A stretch of DNA of 45,229 nt from Oscillospiraceae bacterium (GTDB lineage Bacteria > Bacillota > Clostridia > Oscillospirales > Oscillospiraceae). Numbering within the stretch: the stretch's first letter is position 1; every line of letters starts with the position of its first letter. The DNA lies in assembly GCA_017416245.1 (NCBI GenBank), contig JAFQCX010000049.1, positions 1 through 45,229 of the forward strand, written 5' to 3'. A program made the translations under genes and the position numbers. Under the pieces are notes generated by a model, which saw only the letters and a list, made by a program, of their open reading frames with translations, did not search any database and was not told the origin of the DNA. Positions 6,215 through 14,532 of the stretch are shown here, one piece after another.

Positions 6215-8098
6215 TTATTTGTCCATTTCATACCAGTTGTCCGGGGTGAAGAGAGCAGGCTCACCTTCCACGGGAACAGCAATGCCAAAGCCCCCGTGGC
6301 TTACAAAGCTATCGAAATGATCACGCATATACAGCAGCTCGCCACGCTCGGGAATATCGTAATGCTTCAGCGCCTTGAAGCCCTTTTCGTCCATTGCGTA
6401 TTCCTCACGGGTCTCCAGGTCGGAATAGCGGAATGCCATACGGATCATACGGATATTATTCCGGGCAGCGCTGTCGCCCTCGGCAGCAGCCAACGCCTTA
6501 TCGTAGTTGGCATAGACACGCGCTTTATCCACGTGGCGCATAAAGTATACGCCGGCGGTCATGATCTCACACTGGCCGTCCAGCACTTCCTCAAAGTAAC
6601 GCAGGTTCTCTGCCACATAGGGAGCGCCCTTGCCGAAAATACGGCAGAGCTTTTGGATATTATCCTCCAAAGACAGCTCTGTATCGTAGCCGGTGCGGCC
6701 AAAGGTATAGAAGTTCAGCAGGTTATTCCACAGGTTGAATACCTCGATCTGTGTTTCAGAGCCCACAATGCCCTTCTCCATAAAGCGGCGGTACATTGCC
6801 TGGATCTCGTCTGCCATAGGCACGATCCGCTGTCTGCCGGGATAGACACCCATAAAGTAATCGTAATAGAACACGGGGATGTTGTACTTTTCCTTCCAGG
6901 CCAGCAGGTTATCCTCATACAGAGTGCCTGCCAGGCAGGAGCCGTCGGGCTTGCCGGTCTTTCTCAGGCCGGTGCTGTGCCAAACCGCCTCGCAGACCAT
7001 ACGGTTGGAGGCCATTTCGTCAACGCCCTCGGGAGGCTCCCAGCTATCCACGTAGGCAAGGCTGGAAAGCTTTACATCCGGATGCTTGTCCTTGATTTTC
7101 TCGGCAAGTCTGTTCAGCATATACTGGCTGTTTTGGGATTTTGTATAGGGCTTGCACTTTTCGCAGCAGCACTGGGGCGCCATACCGTCTTTATCGCACC
7201 AGTTATAAACCTTCACCAGGGGATTCTGATCCAGCCAGGAGATCATATTTTGCGCCAACTGCCCGATCATCTCCTCGTTGCGGGAGCAAAGCACCATCTG
7301 ACCCCAGTTATCCACCATCTCAAAACGGGTGCCGTCCTCATTCAAACGGTAATACTCCGGGTGGGTTTCGTAATAGTGCTCGGGAAAGTACTGATTGCCC
7401 CGCTGGGGGAGCATGGTGTCGATGGAGTCGTGGTGGCCTACCTCTAAAATGAAGCCGCGCTTTTCGGTTTCTTCCAGCAGGCCGTTCTCCTTAAAGTGCT
7501 CATACACTCTGTTCCAGGTATAAATATGGTTGAAGCGGTTTTTGCCCAGCCAATCCCAGAAGGTACGGGCGAGGGTAAAGTTCTCCCGCACCCCGTGAAC
7601 GGAATTCTGAACGATTGCGCCACGAACTTCCACATCGTGCTTTGCTTTCACATAGTAAATGCCGGTAAAGTCCAACTTTTCCGCCTTTGGTACGTATTCG
7701 CCGCCGGGGACCTCAGGATTCATGTAAGTAGCAAATGAGCAGCCGGCAAACCGTTCCAGCAGTTCATAGGCAGCATAAATGGTGCCGCGCTCCCGTTCAT
7801 TTTCATTCTTGGAGCTGCCGGCAACCACCAAACAGGTGCCGTAGTCCTTAATAAAGATACCCTCCGGGCCGGGAACCAACGCATCAAATTCTGCCTCAGT
7901 GATGTACTTGGCAGTGACCGCATTGCGCTCCGGGCCGCCTACAGCGATGGTCAGCTCTCCCGCAGTTTGGGAAATTTCAGCCTCCACACCGCAAAGCATT
8001 TTCAGATATTTTTTCAGTTCCTCTGCGGCAAATTGCTCCCGCTTTGTACTCTGGGCAGGCAGAGAAATCGTCAGCGCGCTTTTGCTTGTAATAACCAT
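6215..8098 (-). CDS. DUF4838 glycoside-hydrolase-like protein
   Basis: A 627-residue protein without a signal peptide. Residues about 1-130 resemble the alpha-glucuronidase/GH20-type N-terminal alpha/beta domain (STKREQFAAEELKKYLKMLCG, then AAYELLERFAGCSFA). The rest is a DUF4838-type barrel, with the family-typical cysteine cluster CCCEKCK and the following SQYMLNRLAEKI. DUF4838 proteins are found with glycan-degrading enzymes, but their substrate is not well defined, so an uronic-acid or amino-sugar glycosidase role is an inference. The ATG has AGGAGG. It is transcribed alone from a good promoter and closed by a strong terminator. Its intracellular location fits the other catabolic enzymes in the window. 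Confidence 0.8.
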   Translation of the reverse strand: MVITSKSALTISLPAQSTKREQFAAEELKKYLKMLCGVEAEISQTAGELTIAVGGPERNAVTAKYITEAEFDALVPGPEGIFIKDYGTCLVVAGSSKNENERERGTIYAAYELLERFAGCSFATYMNPEVPGGEYVPKAEKLDFTGIYYVKAKHDVEVRGAIVQNSVHGVRENFTLARTFWDWLGKNRFNHIYTWNRVYEHFKENGLLEETEKRGFILEVGHHDSIDTMLPQRGNQYFPEHYYETHPEYYRLNEDGTRFEMVDNWGQMVLCSRNEEMIGQLAQNMISWLDQNPLVKVYNWCDKDGMAPQCCCEKCKPYTKSQNSQYMLNRLAEKIKDKHPDVKLSSLAYVDSWEPPEGVDEMASNRMVCEAVWHSTGLRKTGKPDGSCLAGTLYEDNLLAWKEKYNIPVFYYDYFMGVYPGRQRIVPMADEIQAMYRRFMEKGIVGSETQIEVFNLWNNLLNFYTFGRTGYDTELSLEDNIQKLCRIFGKGAPYVAENLRYFEEVLDGQCEIMTAGVYFMRHVDKARVYANYDKALAAAEGDSAARNNIRMIRMAFRYSDLETREEYAMDEKGFKALKHYDIPERGELLYMRDHFDSFVSHGGFGIAVPVEGEPALFTPDNWYEMDK

Positions 8099-8151
8099 TT
8101 TGCTCCTCCTGAATTTTGTTGTTTTATAGTTTCAGAGCCTTTCTATGGCTG

Positions 8152-8180
8152 ATGATATCACATACTTTTTTGAAAGTAAA
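8152..8180 (-). promoter_or_regulatory. Promoter of the DUF4838 gene
   Basis: TTTACT (8175-8180), 17 bases and TATCAT (8152-8157) with a TG extension, on the minus strand about 55 bases before the start. The 8099-8310 gap otherwise holds only A/T-rich sequence and the lysA terminator. Confidence 0.65.
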
Positions 8181-8274
8181 CCCCTCTTTTGATTGCGTTT
8201 TACATTCTTTTTTGCGATTGGATAAATGTGCTTTTTTTGTGGTTTTGACGCTGTGTTTTGAGCATTATTGTAAA

Positions 8275-8305
8275 AAAACACATCCGCCAAAGGCGGATGT
8301 GTTTT
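8275..8305 (-). terminator. Terminator of the lysine operon
   Basis: Perfect 14-base arms (AAAACACATCCGCC and complement), a three-base loop and a run of seven T on the minus strand, six bases after the lysA stop. Confidence 0.92.
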
Positions 8306-8310
8306 ACGTT

Positions 8311-9624
8311 TTAAACGTCCAGTCTTACCATATCCTCCGGGGTCTCCCGCTTTACGGCTATATAGGAAGAGCCGCCTTGCAGCATTACCACGGCAGGTCT
8401 GGGAATGCGATTATAATTGGAAGCCATGGAGTAGTTATAAGCGCCTGTTGTCAGGCAGGCGATCAGATCCCCCCGTTTGAGCGACGCAGGCATCCACACA
8501 TTGCTCTGGATCACATCTCCGCTTTCGCAGCATCTTCCCACCACGGAGCATACCATATCTCTGGGCTCGTGCATTTTGGATGCAGGAAGCAGCGTATAAG
8601 CAGAGCCGTACAGCAGGTATCTGGGGTTGTCCGTCATACCGCCGTCCACCGACACATAGTTCTTATATCCGGGGATGGACTTTAATGTACCCATCGTATA
8701 CAATGTCATACCTGCATCCGCCACAATGCTTCTGCCCGGCTCCATATAGATATGGGGCATAGGGATCCCGTATTCCGCCACCAGCTCATTCACCCGCTGG
8801 CCGACCAAAAGCAGGTTGCTCTCAATATCGATACAGGGGTCGTTACTGGTATAGCGCACACCGTATCCGCCGCCGATATCCAGCTTTTGGGTGATGAAGC
8901 CCAGCTTGCGGTGCATATCCGCAACAAAGGCGATCATCACATCCGCCGTTTGCAGATATACCTGCGAATCGAACACCTGTGAGCCTACGTGACAATGAAA
9001 GCCCTGCAAGTCGATGTTGGGCATAGAGATCGCAAGCTTTGTGATCTCCTCGGCCTGTCCCGTTTCTATGGCTGAGCCAAACTTAGAGTCCACTGTGCCG
9101 GTGTTTACCGCTGCGTAGGTGTGGGGGTCGATGCCGGGCGTTACCCGCAGAAGCACCGGCTGCTTCACACCGTATTGCCCGGCGATGTCATTGATGGCGG
9201 AAAGCTCCTCTCCGTTATCCACCACGAAGAAGCCTACGCCCTTTTGAATGGCGTAATGGATATCTGCATCGGTTTTGTTATTGGAGTGGAAATAAGCGTT
9301 TTCCAAGGGGTATCCTGCGCAGACGGCGGTGGCAATTTCGCCGGAGGACACCACATCGATGCCAATTTGCTCCTGCGCTGCAATTTCGTATATCCGCTTA
9401 AAGGATGCCGCTTTTGAGGCATACAGCACGTGGCCGTAGTCGCCAAAGGCCTTTTGCATACCCCTTGCATAGGTGCGCATCCGATCGCGGATACGGTCCT
9501 CGTCCATCAGGTACAGAGGCGTTCCGTATTGCTGCGCAAGCTCTGCGGTGCTCTGACCGGCAAACTGTAAAATACCATCATCGCTTACCGACAGGTTTTG
9601 GCAAATCATATCTGTATCGTTCAC
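8311..9624 (-). CDS. lysA: Diaminopimelate decarboxylase
   Basis: A 437-residue fold-III PLP enzyme that decarboxylates meso-diaminopimelate to L-lysine in the cytoplasm. Visible motifs are VLYASKAAS with the PLP-binding Lys, HVGSQV, the phosphate-binding GGGYG, EPGRSIV, and CCESGDV with the Cys that reaches the partner active site. The start is taken as GTG 9624, because GGAG lies nine bases before it and the first ATG is 15 bases further in without its own site. It is the last gene of dapA-ddh-lysA, 15 bases after ddh, and ends at a strong terminator. Expression should follow the lysine riboswitch ahead of dapA. Confidence 0.96.
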   Translation of the reverse strand: MNDTDMICQNLSVSDDGILQFAGQSTAELAQQYGTPLYLMDEDRIRDRMRTYARGMQKAFGDYGHVLYASKAASFKRIYEIAAQEQIGIDVVSSGEIATAVCAGYPLENAYFHSNNKTDADIHYAIQKGVGFFVVDNGEELSAINDIAGQYGVKQPVLLRVTPGIDPHTYAAVNTGTVDSKFGSAIETGQAEEITKLAISMPNIDLQGFHCHVGSQVFDSQVYLQTADVMIAFVADMHRKLGFITQKLDIGGGYGVRYTSNDPCIDIESNLLLVGQRVNELVAEYGIPMPHIYMEPGRSIVADAGMTLYTMGTLKSIPGYKNYVSVDGGMTDNPRYLLYGSAYTLLPASKMHEPRDMVCSVVGRCCESGDVIQSNVWMPASLKRGDLIACLTTGAYNYSMASNYNRIPRPAVVMLQGGSSYIAVKRETPEDMVRLDV

Positions 9625-9639
9625 TGTTCGCGACTCCTC

Positions 9640-10617
9640 TTAAAGCATTCTCTTTCTCAGTTCCCCGGGAGAAAGGGGAGACAGGTCGGCAGGCGCAATG
9701 TCAAACAGGGTCTTGCAGCCCACCTCTCCCCTTTTATGCATCCTGTCTGCCGCTCTGGCGCAGGCAAGCAGAACGCTGGCAGTGAATTCCGGGTTGGAAT
9801 CCAACTTCAGGCTATACTCAATGCAGTGCTTATGCTCCCGGTTTAGGCCGGTAGTGCCTGTGTAAATCACCGAGCCGCCGTGTGGCAGCGCGCTGTGTTC
9901 TCGCTGCAGCTGCTCCAGGGAAATGAAATGCACCACAGTATCGTAGTCTGCAAAATAGTTGGGCATTTCCTTGATTCTCCGCTCAATTTTTGCCAGATCT
10001 GCCCCCTCTTGCGCCACAACAAAGCACTCACGGGTGTGCTTTTGTCTTGTGGTGAGGGTGGGGTTCTCCCCTGCGCGCACGCTCTGCATAGCACCCTCCA
10101 CGGGAACGGTATACTGTCTGGCATCCACCACGCCGTCGATCCGGCGGATGGCATCGGAATGCCCCTGGCTCACGCCTCTGCCCCAGAAGGTATAGTCATT
10201 GCCGTTGGGCAAAATGGCGGAGGCATACAGGCGGTTGATGGAGAACATACCCGGGTCCCAGCCTGCGGAAATCACCGCGATTTTTTTGCCCTCTTTTGCA
10301 GCTTTGTCGGTATTTTCAAAGTGCGTCGGGATATTTGCGTGGGTATCAAAGCTATCCACCACGCAGAAATCCTTAGCCAGCGCAGGGGTCATTACGGGCA
10401 GGTCTGTGGCGCTACCGCCGCAAATGATCAGCACGTCGATATCGTTTTTGAACTTCTGCAGATCATCTGCAGAATATACCGGCGCGCCGGACAGAGTCTT
10501 TATGCTATTGGGGTCCCGACGTGTAAAAATGCCTGTGAGTATCGCATCCTCCGCGTTGCAAACAGCGCACTCCACGCCCTTACCCAAGTTTCCGTATCCA
10601 TAAATGGCAATTTTCAT
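9640..10617 (-). CDS. ddh: meso-Diaminopimelate dehydrogenase
   Basis: A 325-residue NADPH-dependent enzyme that makes meso-diaminopimelate directly from tetrahydrodipicolinate and ammonia, bypassing the succinylase and acetylase branches. The Rossmann motif GYGNLG is at the N-terminus, followed by FTRRDP; the substrate domain has SAGWDPGMFS, FWGRGVSQGHSDAIRR and the late TGLNREH. Length and motifs match the family. ATG 10617 is chosen because AGGTGA lies five bases upstream; a GTG at 10626 overlaps that site. It sits between dapA and lysA with gaps of 19 and 15 bases. With dapB elsewhere, these three genes would complete the route from aspartate semialdehyde to lysine. Confidence 0.96.
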   Translation of the reverse strand: MKIAIYGYGNLGKGVECAVCNAEDAILTGIFTRRDPNSIKTLSGAPVYSADDLQKFKNDIDVLIICGGSATDLPVMTPALAKDFCVVDSFDTHANIPTHFENTDKAAKEGKKIAVISAGWDPGMFSINRLYASAILPNGNDYTFWGRGVSQGHSDAIRRIDGVVDARQYTVPVEGAMQSVRAGENPTLTTRQKHTRECFVVAQEGADLAKIERRIKEMPNYFADYDTVVHFISLEQLQREHSALPHGGSVIYTGTTGLNREHKHCIEYSLKLDSNPEFTASVLLACARAADRMHKRGEVGCKTLFDIAPADLSPLSPGELRKRML

Positions 10618-10636
10618 ATTGTTCACCTGTTATCTT

Positions 10637-11527
10637 TTATTTTGCCAACAAGCCGGCCTTTTTCATATTTTCCAGCAGGACCTGCTCGTTCTTCTTCTCC
10701 ATAGGTGTCAGGGGCAGGCGAAGGGTATTTTCGCAGAAGCCCATAGCTGCCATTGCAGCCTTCACAGGAATGGGATTCACCTCACAGAACAGGCTGTCCA
10801 CCAGGGGCAGGTACTCCAGCTGCATCTTCAGCGCCTCCTGCACCTTGCCTTCCATAAACAGCTTGCACATATTGGAGGTTTCCTTAGGCAGCAGGTTGGA
10901 CAAAACCGAAATCACACCCTTGCCGCCAAGGCTCAGAATGGGAACGATCTGATCGTCATTGCCGGAGTAAATATCCAGCTTATCGCCGCAAAGCTGCGCG
11001 ATCTTAGCCACCTGAGAAATATTGCCGCTGGCCTCTTTGATGGCCACGATCCTCTCGTGCTCTGCCAAAACCGCGCAGGTTTCGGGAGCAATGTTACAGC
11101 CTGTCCGGCTGGGAACATTGTAAAGAATACAGGGCTTTGTGCTTGCATCGGCAATGGCAGTGAAGGATTCGATCAAGCCCTGCTGGGTCGCCTTGTTATA
11201 ATAAGGTGTTACCAAAAGCATAGCATCGGCGCCTACCTCACAGGAGAATTTTGTCAGTTCAATGGCGTAGGCAATGTCGTTAGAGCCTGTGCCTGCAATG
11301 ACAGGCACTCTGCCTGCTACCTTCTCCACGCAAAAACGAATGGCCTCTTTATGCTCTGCATCGGTCAGCGTGGGGCCTTCGCCTGTGGTGCCTACCGCAA
11401 CAATGGCGTCGATGCCCTGGGCGATCTGCCACTGAATCAGCTTTTCAAAGGCCTCATAATCCACTCTGCTGCCCTTCATAGGGGTGATGATCGCAGTTGC
11501 TGCACCTGTAAATACTGTGTTTTTCAT
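10637..11527 (-). CDS. dapA: 4-Hydroxy-tetrahydrodipicolinate synthase
   Basis: A 296-residue TIM-barrel aldolase that condenses pyruvate with aspartate semialdehyde, the first committed step of lysine and diaminopimelate synthesis. The expected residues are all visible: GTTGEGPTL at the active-site entrance, the Tyr of YNVPSRTG, and the Schiff-base Lys in IVAIKEASGN. Length is normal for the family. It is the promoter-proximal gene of the operon and is preceded by a lysine riboswitch with a readable terminator, so it is controlled by transcription attenuation. Confidence 0.97.
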   Translation of the reverse strand: MKNTVFTGAATAIITPMKGSRVDYEAFEKLIQWQIAQGIDAIVAVGTTGEGPTLTDAEHKEAIRFCVEKVAGRVPVIAGTGSNDIAYAIELTKFSCEVGADAMLLVTPYYNKATQQGLIESFTAIADASTKPCILYNVPSRTGCNIAPETCAVLAEHERIVAIKEASGNISQVAKIAQLCGDKLDIYSGNDDQIVPILSLGGKGVISVLSNLLPKETSNMCKLFMEGKVQEALKMQLEYLPLVDSLFCEVNPIPVKAAMAAMGFCENTLRLPLTPMEKKNEQVLLENMKKAGLLAK

Positions 11528-11563
11528 TTTCTTATCTTCCTTTCCTGGCCTGTGTAAGCAAAA

Positions 11564-11585
11564 AAGATAGCCCTGAGGCTATCTT
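11564..11585 (-). terminator. Riboswitch-controlled terminator ahead of dapA
   Basis: On the minus strand AAGATAGCC-TCAG-GGCTATCTT is followed by TTTTGC. The 5' arm contains GATAGC, which can alternatively pair with GCTATC at the end of the aptamer (11621-11626), giving an antiterminator when lysine is absent. Confidence 0.88.
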
Positions 11586-11620
11586 CCAACACCACAAATC
11601 TACAAAGAATCTGTTTGGAT

Positions 11621-11779
11621 GATAGCGCTCCGCATTTCTGCGACAACAAAACGGATATTCTCCGCATTGCCAGCAATACGCCCGCCACAGCGCACACTTC
11701 GGCATCCGCCCCTTTTTCGCACGGCCTGGCAGCCCTCGTAGAGTTATGTGCGATACTCTTGGCAAGATGCGCCTCTATC
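11621..11779 (-). promoter_or_regulatory. Lysine riboswitch (L box)
   Basis: The minus-strand leader begins GATAGAGGCGC, continues with AGAGTATCGC, then AAAAAGGGGCGGATGCCGAAG, and closes with GCGCTATC; these are hallmark segments of the lysine aptamer, including the AGAGG and GCCGAAG blocks. GATAG and CTATC form stem P1. Lysine binding stabilises P1 and frees the 11564-11585 terminator; without lysine the 3' strand of P1 can pair with the terminator arm. It controls dapA-ddh-lysA. Confidence 0.92.
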
Positions 11780-11789
11780 GTTCTAAGCT

Positions 11790-11818
11790 ATGGTAACACA
11801 AAAGTGTATGCTTGTCAA
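11790..11818 (-). promoter_or_regulatory. Promoter of the lysine operon
   Basis: Consensus TTGACA (11813-11818), 17 bases and TACCAT (11790-11795) on the minus strand, ending about 10 bases before the first base of aptamer stem P1. Confidence 0.8.
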
Positions 11819-11834
11819 TATTGCCGAGCTTTTT

Positions 11835-11868
11835 AAAAGGCAGTCACCCGTTGGAGTGACTGCCTTTT
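11835..11868 (-). terminator. Terminator of the MFS gene
   Basis: Arms AAAAGGCAGTCAC / GTGACTGCCTTTT, extended on the minus strand by a T-G wobble and a C-G pair, then TTTTAAAAAG. It separates the MFS gene from the lysine-operon promoter. Confidence 0.82.
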
Positions 11869-11884
11869 GGCAGGTTGCCTGGAT

Positions 11885-13069
11885 TCAAACGCTTTTTTTC
11901 TTAAAAAACCGGGTCATTACGAAAACCAGAACGATTCCCAAAACAGGAAAAATCGAACACACAAGCATTCCCGTTTGCAAATTGGAACTATCCGCCACCA
12001 CACCCATAAGCTGCGGCGCAATCGACGCTCCAAGGTCACCACTGGCTGCCATCAGCGCAAAGGCTGCAACTCCCGCATCGGGAATATTCTCCTCCATCAC
12101 GATCAGCGTTCCCGGCCAAAGCATAGATGTGAAAATACCTGTCAGCACACAGGCAATAAATGCAGGCGCAATATGCTCGGAAAATCCCACCACAAGATAG
12201 CATATTGCCGCGCCTATCATACACACAAATAGGAATCTGCCGATATTTTTACCCCATTTTGCATAGTAGATCCGTGTGAGCCCCAGTAAAACGGCAAACA
12301 TCGCGACGCCCAGGATATCCCCAAGGGCTTTGTCAATATGCAGCTGAGCTTCCATATATCCCGAGATCCAGTTTGACATTGCGTTTTCTGCGCAGCTGCC
12401 CAGAAAAATACAGCCTGCGCAAAGAGCGATGCCGATGGTTTTTCTGCGGTTCTTCGTCACGTGGGCGGTGTCTTCCTGCGCGCCCATATCCGGCAGGGGA
12501 GAAATGGCGAAAAGCACCGACGAGATAACAGGCAATGCCGCAAAGAATATAGCCAGATACATCCAGTATTCTGCGCCGATCAGCTTCACAAAAACCGTGC
12601 CGATCACCACAACGCTGAGCACACCGAATGCATACAGCGAGTGTAACAGGCTCATATCCCGCTGGGGATTTTTGGACGGAATTGCCGCAATGATGGGGCT
12701 CAGCAAAACCTCAGAAAGACCCGCAGAAACGGAAAAGATAACCGTGCCTGCCAGCAGGCCTGCATAGGCGATCTGCGGAAAAGCCGTTGGGACTATGGCA
12801 TAGATCAGCAGCCCCAGGGATGTGATCAGGGGCATAGCTTTTACAACCTTTTGTATGTTGAACCTTTTTGAAAAGACCGTAAAGATCAAGTCCACCGTTA
12901 ATTGTGTGAAAAAATTTGTCAGCACCAGTGTGCCCAGCAGCGTCCACGAAACACCGTACATCTGGTGAAAGGTCACAAACAGCAGCGGTGGCAGGCAAAA
13001 CACGGATGCCATGGTAAAGTAGGCAGAATAACAGGCCAGCTTTGTTCTTTTAAACTTTGATTGATCCAT
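11885..13069 (-). CDS. MFS transporter
   Basis: A 394-residue integral membrane protein with about 12 hydrophobic segments and a central cytoplasmic loop (GAQEDTAHVTKNRRKT, about residue 200), as in the major facilitator superfamily. The first half contains SVSAGLSEVLLSPIIAAIP and the second TSMLWPGTLIVMEENIP, resembling the sugar-type FucP/GlcP-like branch, but the substrate cannot be set from sequence alone. ATG 13069 is chosen because GGAG lies eight bases upstream, while ATG 13081 has no site. It forms a single-gene unit between its own promoter and terminator, so there is no operon evidence linking it to the lysine genes. Confidence 0.85.
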   Translation of the reverse strand: MDQSKFKRTKLACYSAYFTMASVFCLPPLLFVTFHQMYGVSWTLLGTLVLTNFFTQLTVDLIFTVFSKRFNIQKVVKAMPLITSLGLLIYAIVPTAFPQIAYAGLLAGTVIFSVSAGLSEVLLSPIIAAIPSKNPQRDMSLLHSLYAFGVLSVVVIGTVFVKLIGAEYWMYLAIFFAALPVISSVLFAISPLPDMGAQEDTAHVTKNRRKTIGIALCAGCIFLGSCAENAMSNWISGYMEAQLHIDKALGDILGVAMFAVLLGLTRIYYAKWGKNIGRFLFVCMIGAAICYLVVGFSEHIAPAFIACVLTGIFTSMLWPGTLIVMEENIPDAGVAAFALMAASGDLGASIAPQLMGVVADSSNLQTGMLVCSIFPVLGIVLVFVMTRFFKKKSV

Positions 13070-13097
13070 AAGCAGCTCCATTTTTTATTTGTAAACC

Positions 13098-13126
13098 ATT
13101 ATAGCATAGCGCTGCAAAATTTTCCA
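13098..13126 (-). promoter_or_regulatory. Promoter of the MFS gene
   Basis: TGGAAA (13121-13126), 17 bases and TATAAT (13098-13103) with TGC before it (extended -10), on the minus strand. Confidence 0.7.
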
Positions 13127-13144
13127 CCGCATTCTGCGCAAAAA

Positions 13145-13168
13145 AGCAGCCACCGAGGAGTGGCTGCC
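13145..13168 (-). terminator. Terminator of the XRE regulator gene
   Basis: The minus strand reads GGCAGCCAC, a six-base loop, GTGGCTGCT and then a T-run. The outer pair is a G-U wobble on this strand and would be a mismatch on the other. Confidence 0.8.
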
Positions 13169-13179
13169 TTTGCTTTTGC

Positions 13180-13785
13180 TTATTTCAATACTTTCTTGCA
13201 CCAGGTGCGCCTTTGGCACTTGGGGCACTTCAGATAACGGGTCGTTCCCATATGCATCGCATTAAGCGCCTGGGTATAGGTAGGCACGATTTCGTGGCCG
13301 CAATTTTTACATTTGTAAGCACCTACACTAACTTCCAGTTTTAATGCATAGAAGCACGGGATCAAAAACACAACGCATAGTCCCAGAATGGCAACAAGCT
13401 GCCATACGCCCTCGGGTATCAAAAACGCAGCAAGAAAGAGGCCTGCAAACAAAGCTGTCATACTTACGCCCATAATTACCCACATGGTAGTCCAGATGGT
13501 TTTGTTTTTCCCTTCCAGTTCCTTTGCCATATCCAGCAAAAGCTGCTGGTTCTTTTCATTTTTGTTTTCCATAATGATCCTCTCCCCACTTAATAATTCA
13601 TTTACACTGATGTTAAGGATATCACACAGCTCCAGCATAATAGAAGTGTCGGGCATTGCGATGCCCCTTTCCCACTTGGATATTGCTTTATCGGTGATAT
13701 GCAGTTTGTCTGCAAGCTGCAGCTGGGTCAAATTTGCCTGCTTTCTGCACGCTGCAATAAACCTGCCTATTTTGATTTGGTTCAT
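13180..13785 (-). CDS. XRE-family regulator with membrane and zinc-ribbon tail
   Basis: A 201-residue protein. Residues about 7-62 form an XRE helix-turn-helix (QADLADKL-type helix seen as LTQLQLADKLHITDKAISKW) of the common Clostridia type. A hydrophilic linker (NKNEKNQQLLLDMAKELEGK) leads to two membrane segments near residues 97-146. The C-terminus has two Cys pairs, CKNCGHE and CPKCQRR, forming a putative zinc ribbon on the cytoplasmic face. Such membrane-linked XRE proteins are frequent in Firmicutes, but their signals are mostly unknown. ATG 13785 is chosen for its AAAGGAGG site. It stands alone between terminators and may be autoregulated. Confidence 0.85.
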   Translation of the reverse strand: MNQIKIGRFIAACRKQANLTQLQLADKLHITDKAISKWERGIAMPDTSIMLELCDILNISVNELLSGERIIMENKNEKNQQLLLDMAKELEGKNKTIWTTMWVIMGVSMTALFAGLFLAAFLIPEGVWQLVAILGLCVVFLIPCFYALKLEVSVGAYKCKNCGHEIVPTYTQALNAMHMGTTRYLKCPKCQRRTWCKKVLK

Positions 13786-13872
13786 AAGGCGCCTCCTTTC
13801 GTGTTCAGTATATAGAATCATTGAGGAAAACAACACCTACCGCTGGTTTAGTGGGGTCGCAGCAAGCTCTCT

Positions 13873-14343
13873 TTATTGTTGCTGACGGTTTTGCTTGCGG
13901 ATCTGGCGACGTTTTTGGGCGGCTTCCCATTCCTGGCGCTGCTGCTGTGTTTCGATTGCAATTTCCGGCACTTCCTTGGGGTTGCCCTTACAATCGATCG
14001 CCACCATATCGATATAAGCCTTATTGATCATCTCTCTGTGTCCGTCCAGCGCTTCCCGATAGGTGTCCACCCGGACTTCCATAGACGTTTTGCCCACACA
14101 GGTTACCCATCCACGCAATACGATCATATCGCCTGTATAAGCCGGCGCGCGAAATTGCAGATTGTCAATGGCTGCTGTTGTTACGGTACACCCACAATGG
14201 CGCATAGCGACGATTCCGGCAAGCTCATCGATCCATTTCAGCAGCTGCCCGCCAAACAGTCTTCCGTAATGATTGATGTGGGCCGGACAAATCAAATACT
14301 GCTGCTCGGTAAGGGATTCCTCTATTTTCTTTATCTCTCTCAT
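13873..14343 (-). CDS. Acyl-CoA thioesterase (hotdog fold)
   Basis: A 156-residue single hotdog-domain thioesterase of the YciA/acyl-CoA hydrolase type. The conserved front section is NHYGRLFGGQLLKWIDELAG, with the Asn and Asp that position the thioester; FRAPAYTGDMIVLRG and the VGKTSMEVRVD strand follow. It would hydrolyse acyl-CoA in the cytoplasm; chain-length preference cannot be read. The C-terminus is a Gln/Arg-rich tail (QQQRQEWEAAQKRRQIRKQN). AAAGGAG precedes the ATG. It is divergent from the TAXI gene and has its own strong promoter. Confidence 0.88.
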   Translation of the reverse strand: MREIKKIEESLTEQQYLICPAHINHYGRLFGGQLLKWIDELAGIVAMRHCGCTVTTAAIDNLQFRAPAYTGDMIVLRGWVTCVGKTSMEVRVDTYREALDGHREMINKAYIDMVAIDCKGNPKEVPEIAIETQQQRQEWEAAQKRRQIRKQNRQQQ

Positions 14344-14376
14344 AACCTTGCTCCTTTATATAATATCTCCATAAAA

Positions 14377-14405
14377 ATTGTATACAGGCGTACGTCTTTT
14401 GTCAA
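14377..14405 (-). promoter_or_regulatory. Promoter of the thioesterase gene
   Basis: TTGACA (14400-14405), 17 bases and TACAAT (14377-14382) on the minus strand. Its -35 lies about 45 bases from the -35 of the divergent TAXI promoter. Confidence 0.82.
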
Positions 14406-14450
14406 GGTAGCCGTTTATCGTTAGAAAACCTGATTTATATGAAATTACCC

Positions 14451-14479
14451 TTGCATTCACTTGGAAAATGTTATATAAT
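14451..14479 (+). promoter_or_regulatory. Promoter of the TAXI-TRAP transporter operon
   Basis: TTGCAT (14451-14456), 17 bases and a perfect TATAAT (14474-14479), about 50 bases before the AAGGAGG site of the TAXI gene. Confidence 0.72.
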
Positions 14480-14532
14480 TGTAAATATTTTTGGTGCATT
14501 CCAAGAAATATGCAATCAAGGAGGAAAAGATT

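Noticed and set aside
6140-7447. Open frame of 435 codons on the plus strand opposite the DUF4838 gene
   Set aside because: Antisense to a well-supported gene, without ribosome site or family motifs.
11528-11884. T-box leader upstream of dapA
   Set aside because: No T-box sequence is present, while all main lysine-aptamer blocks are.
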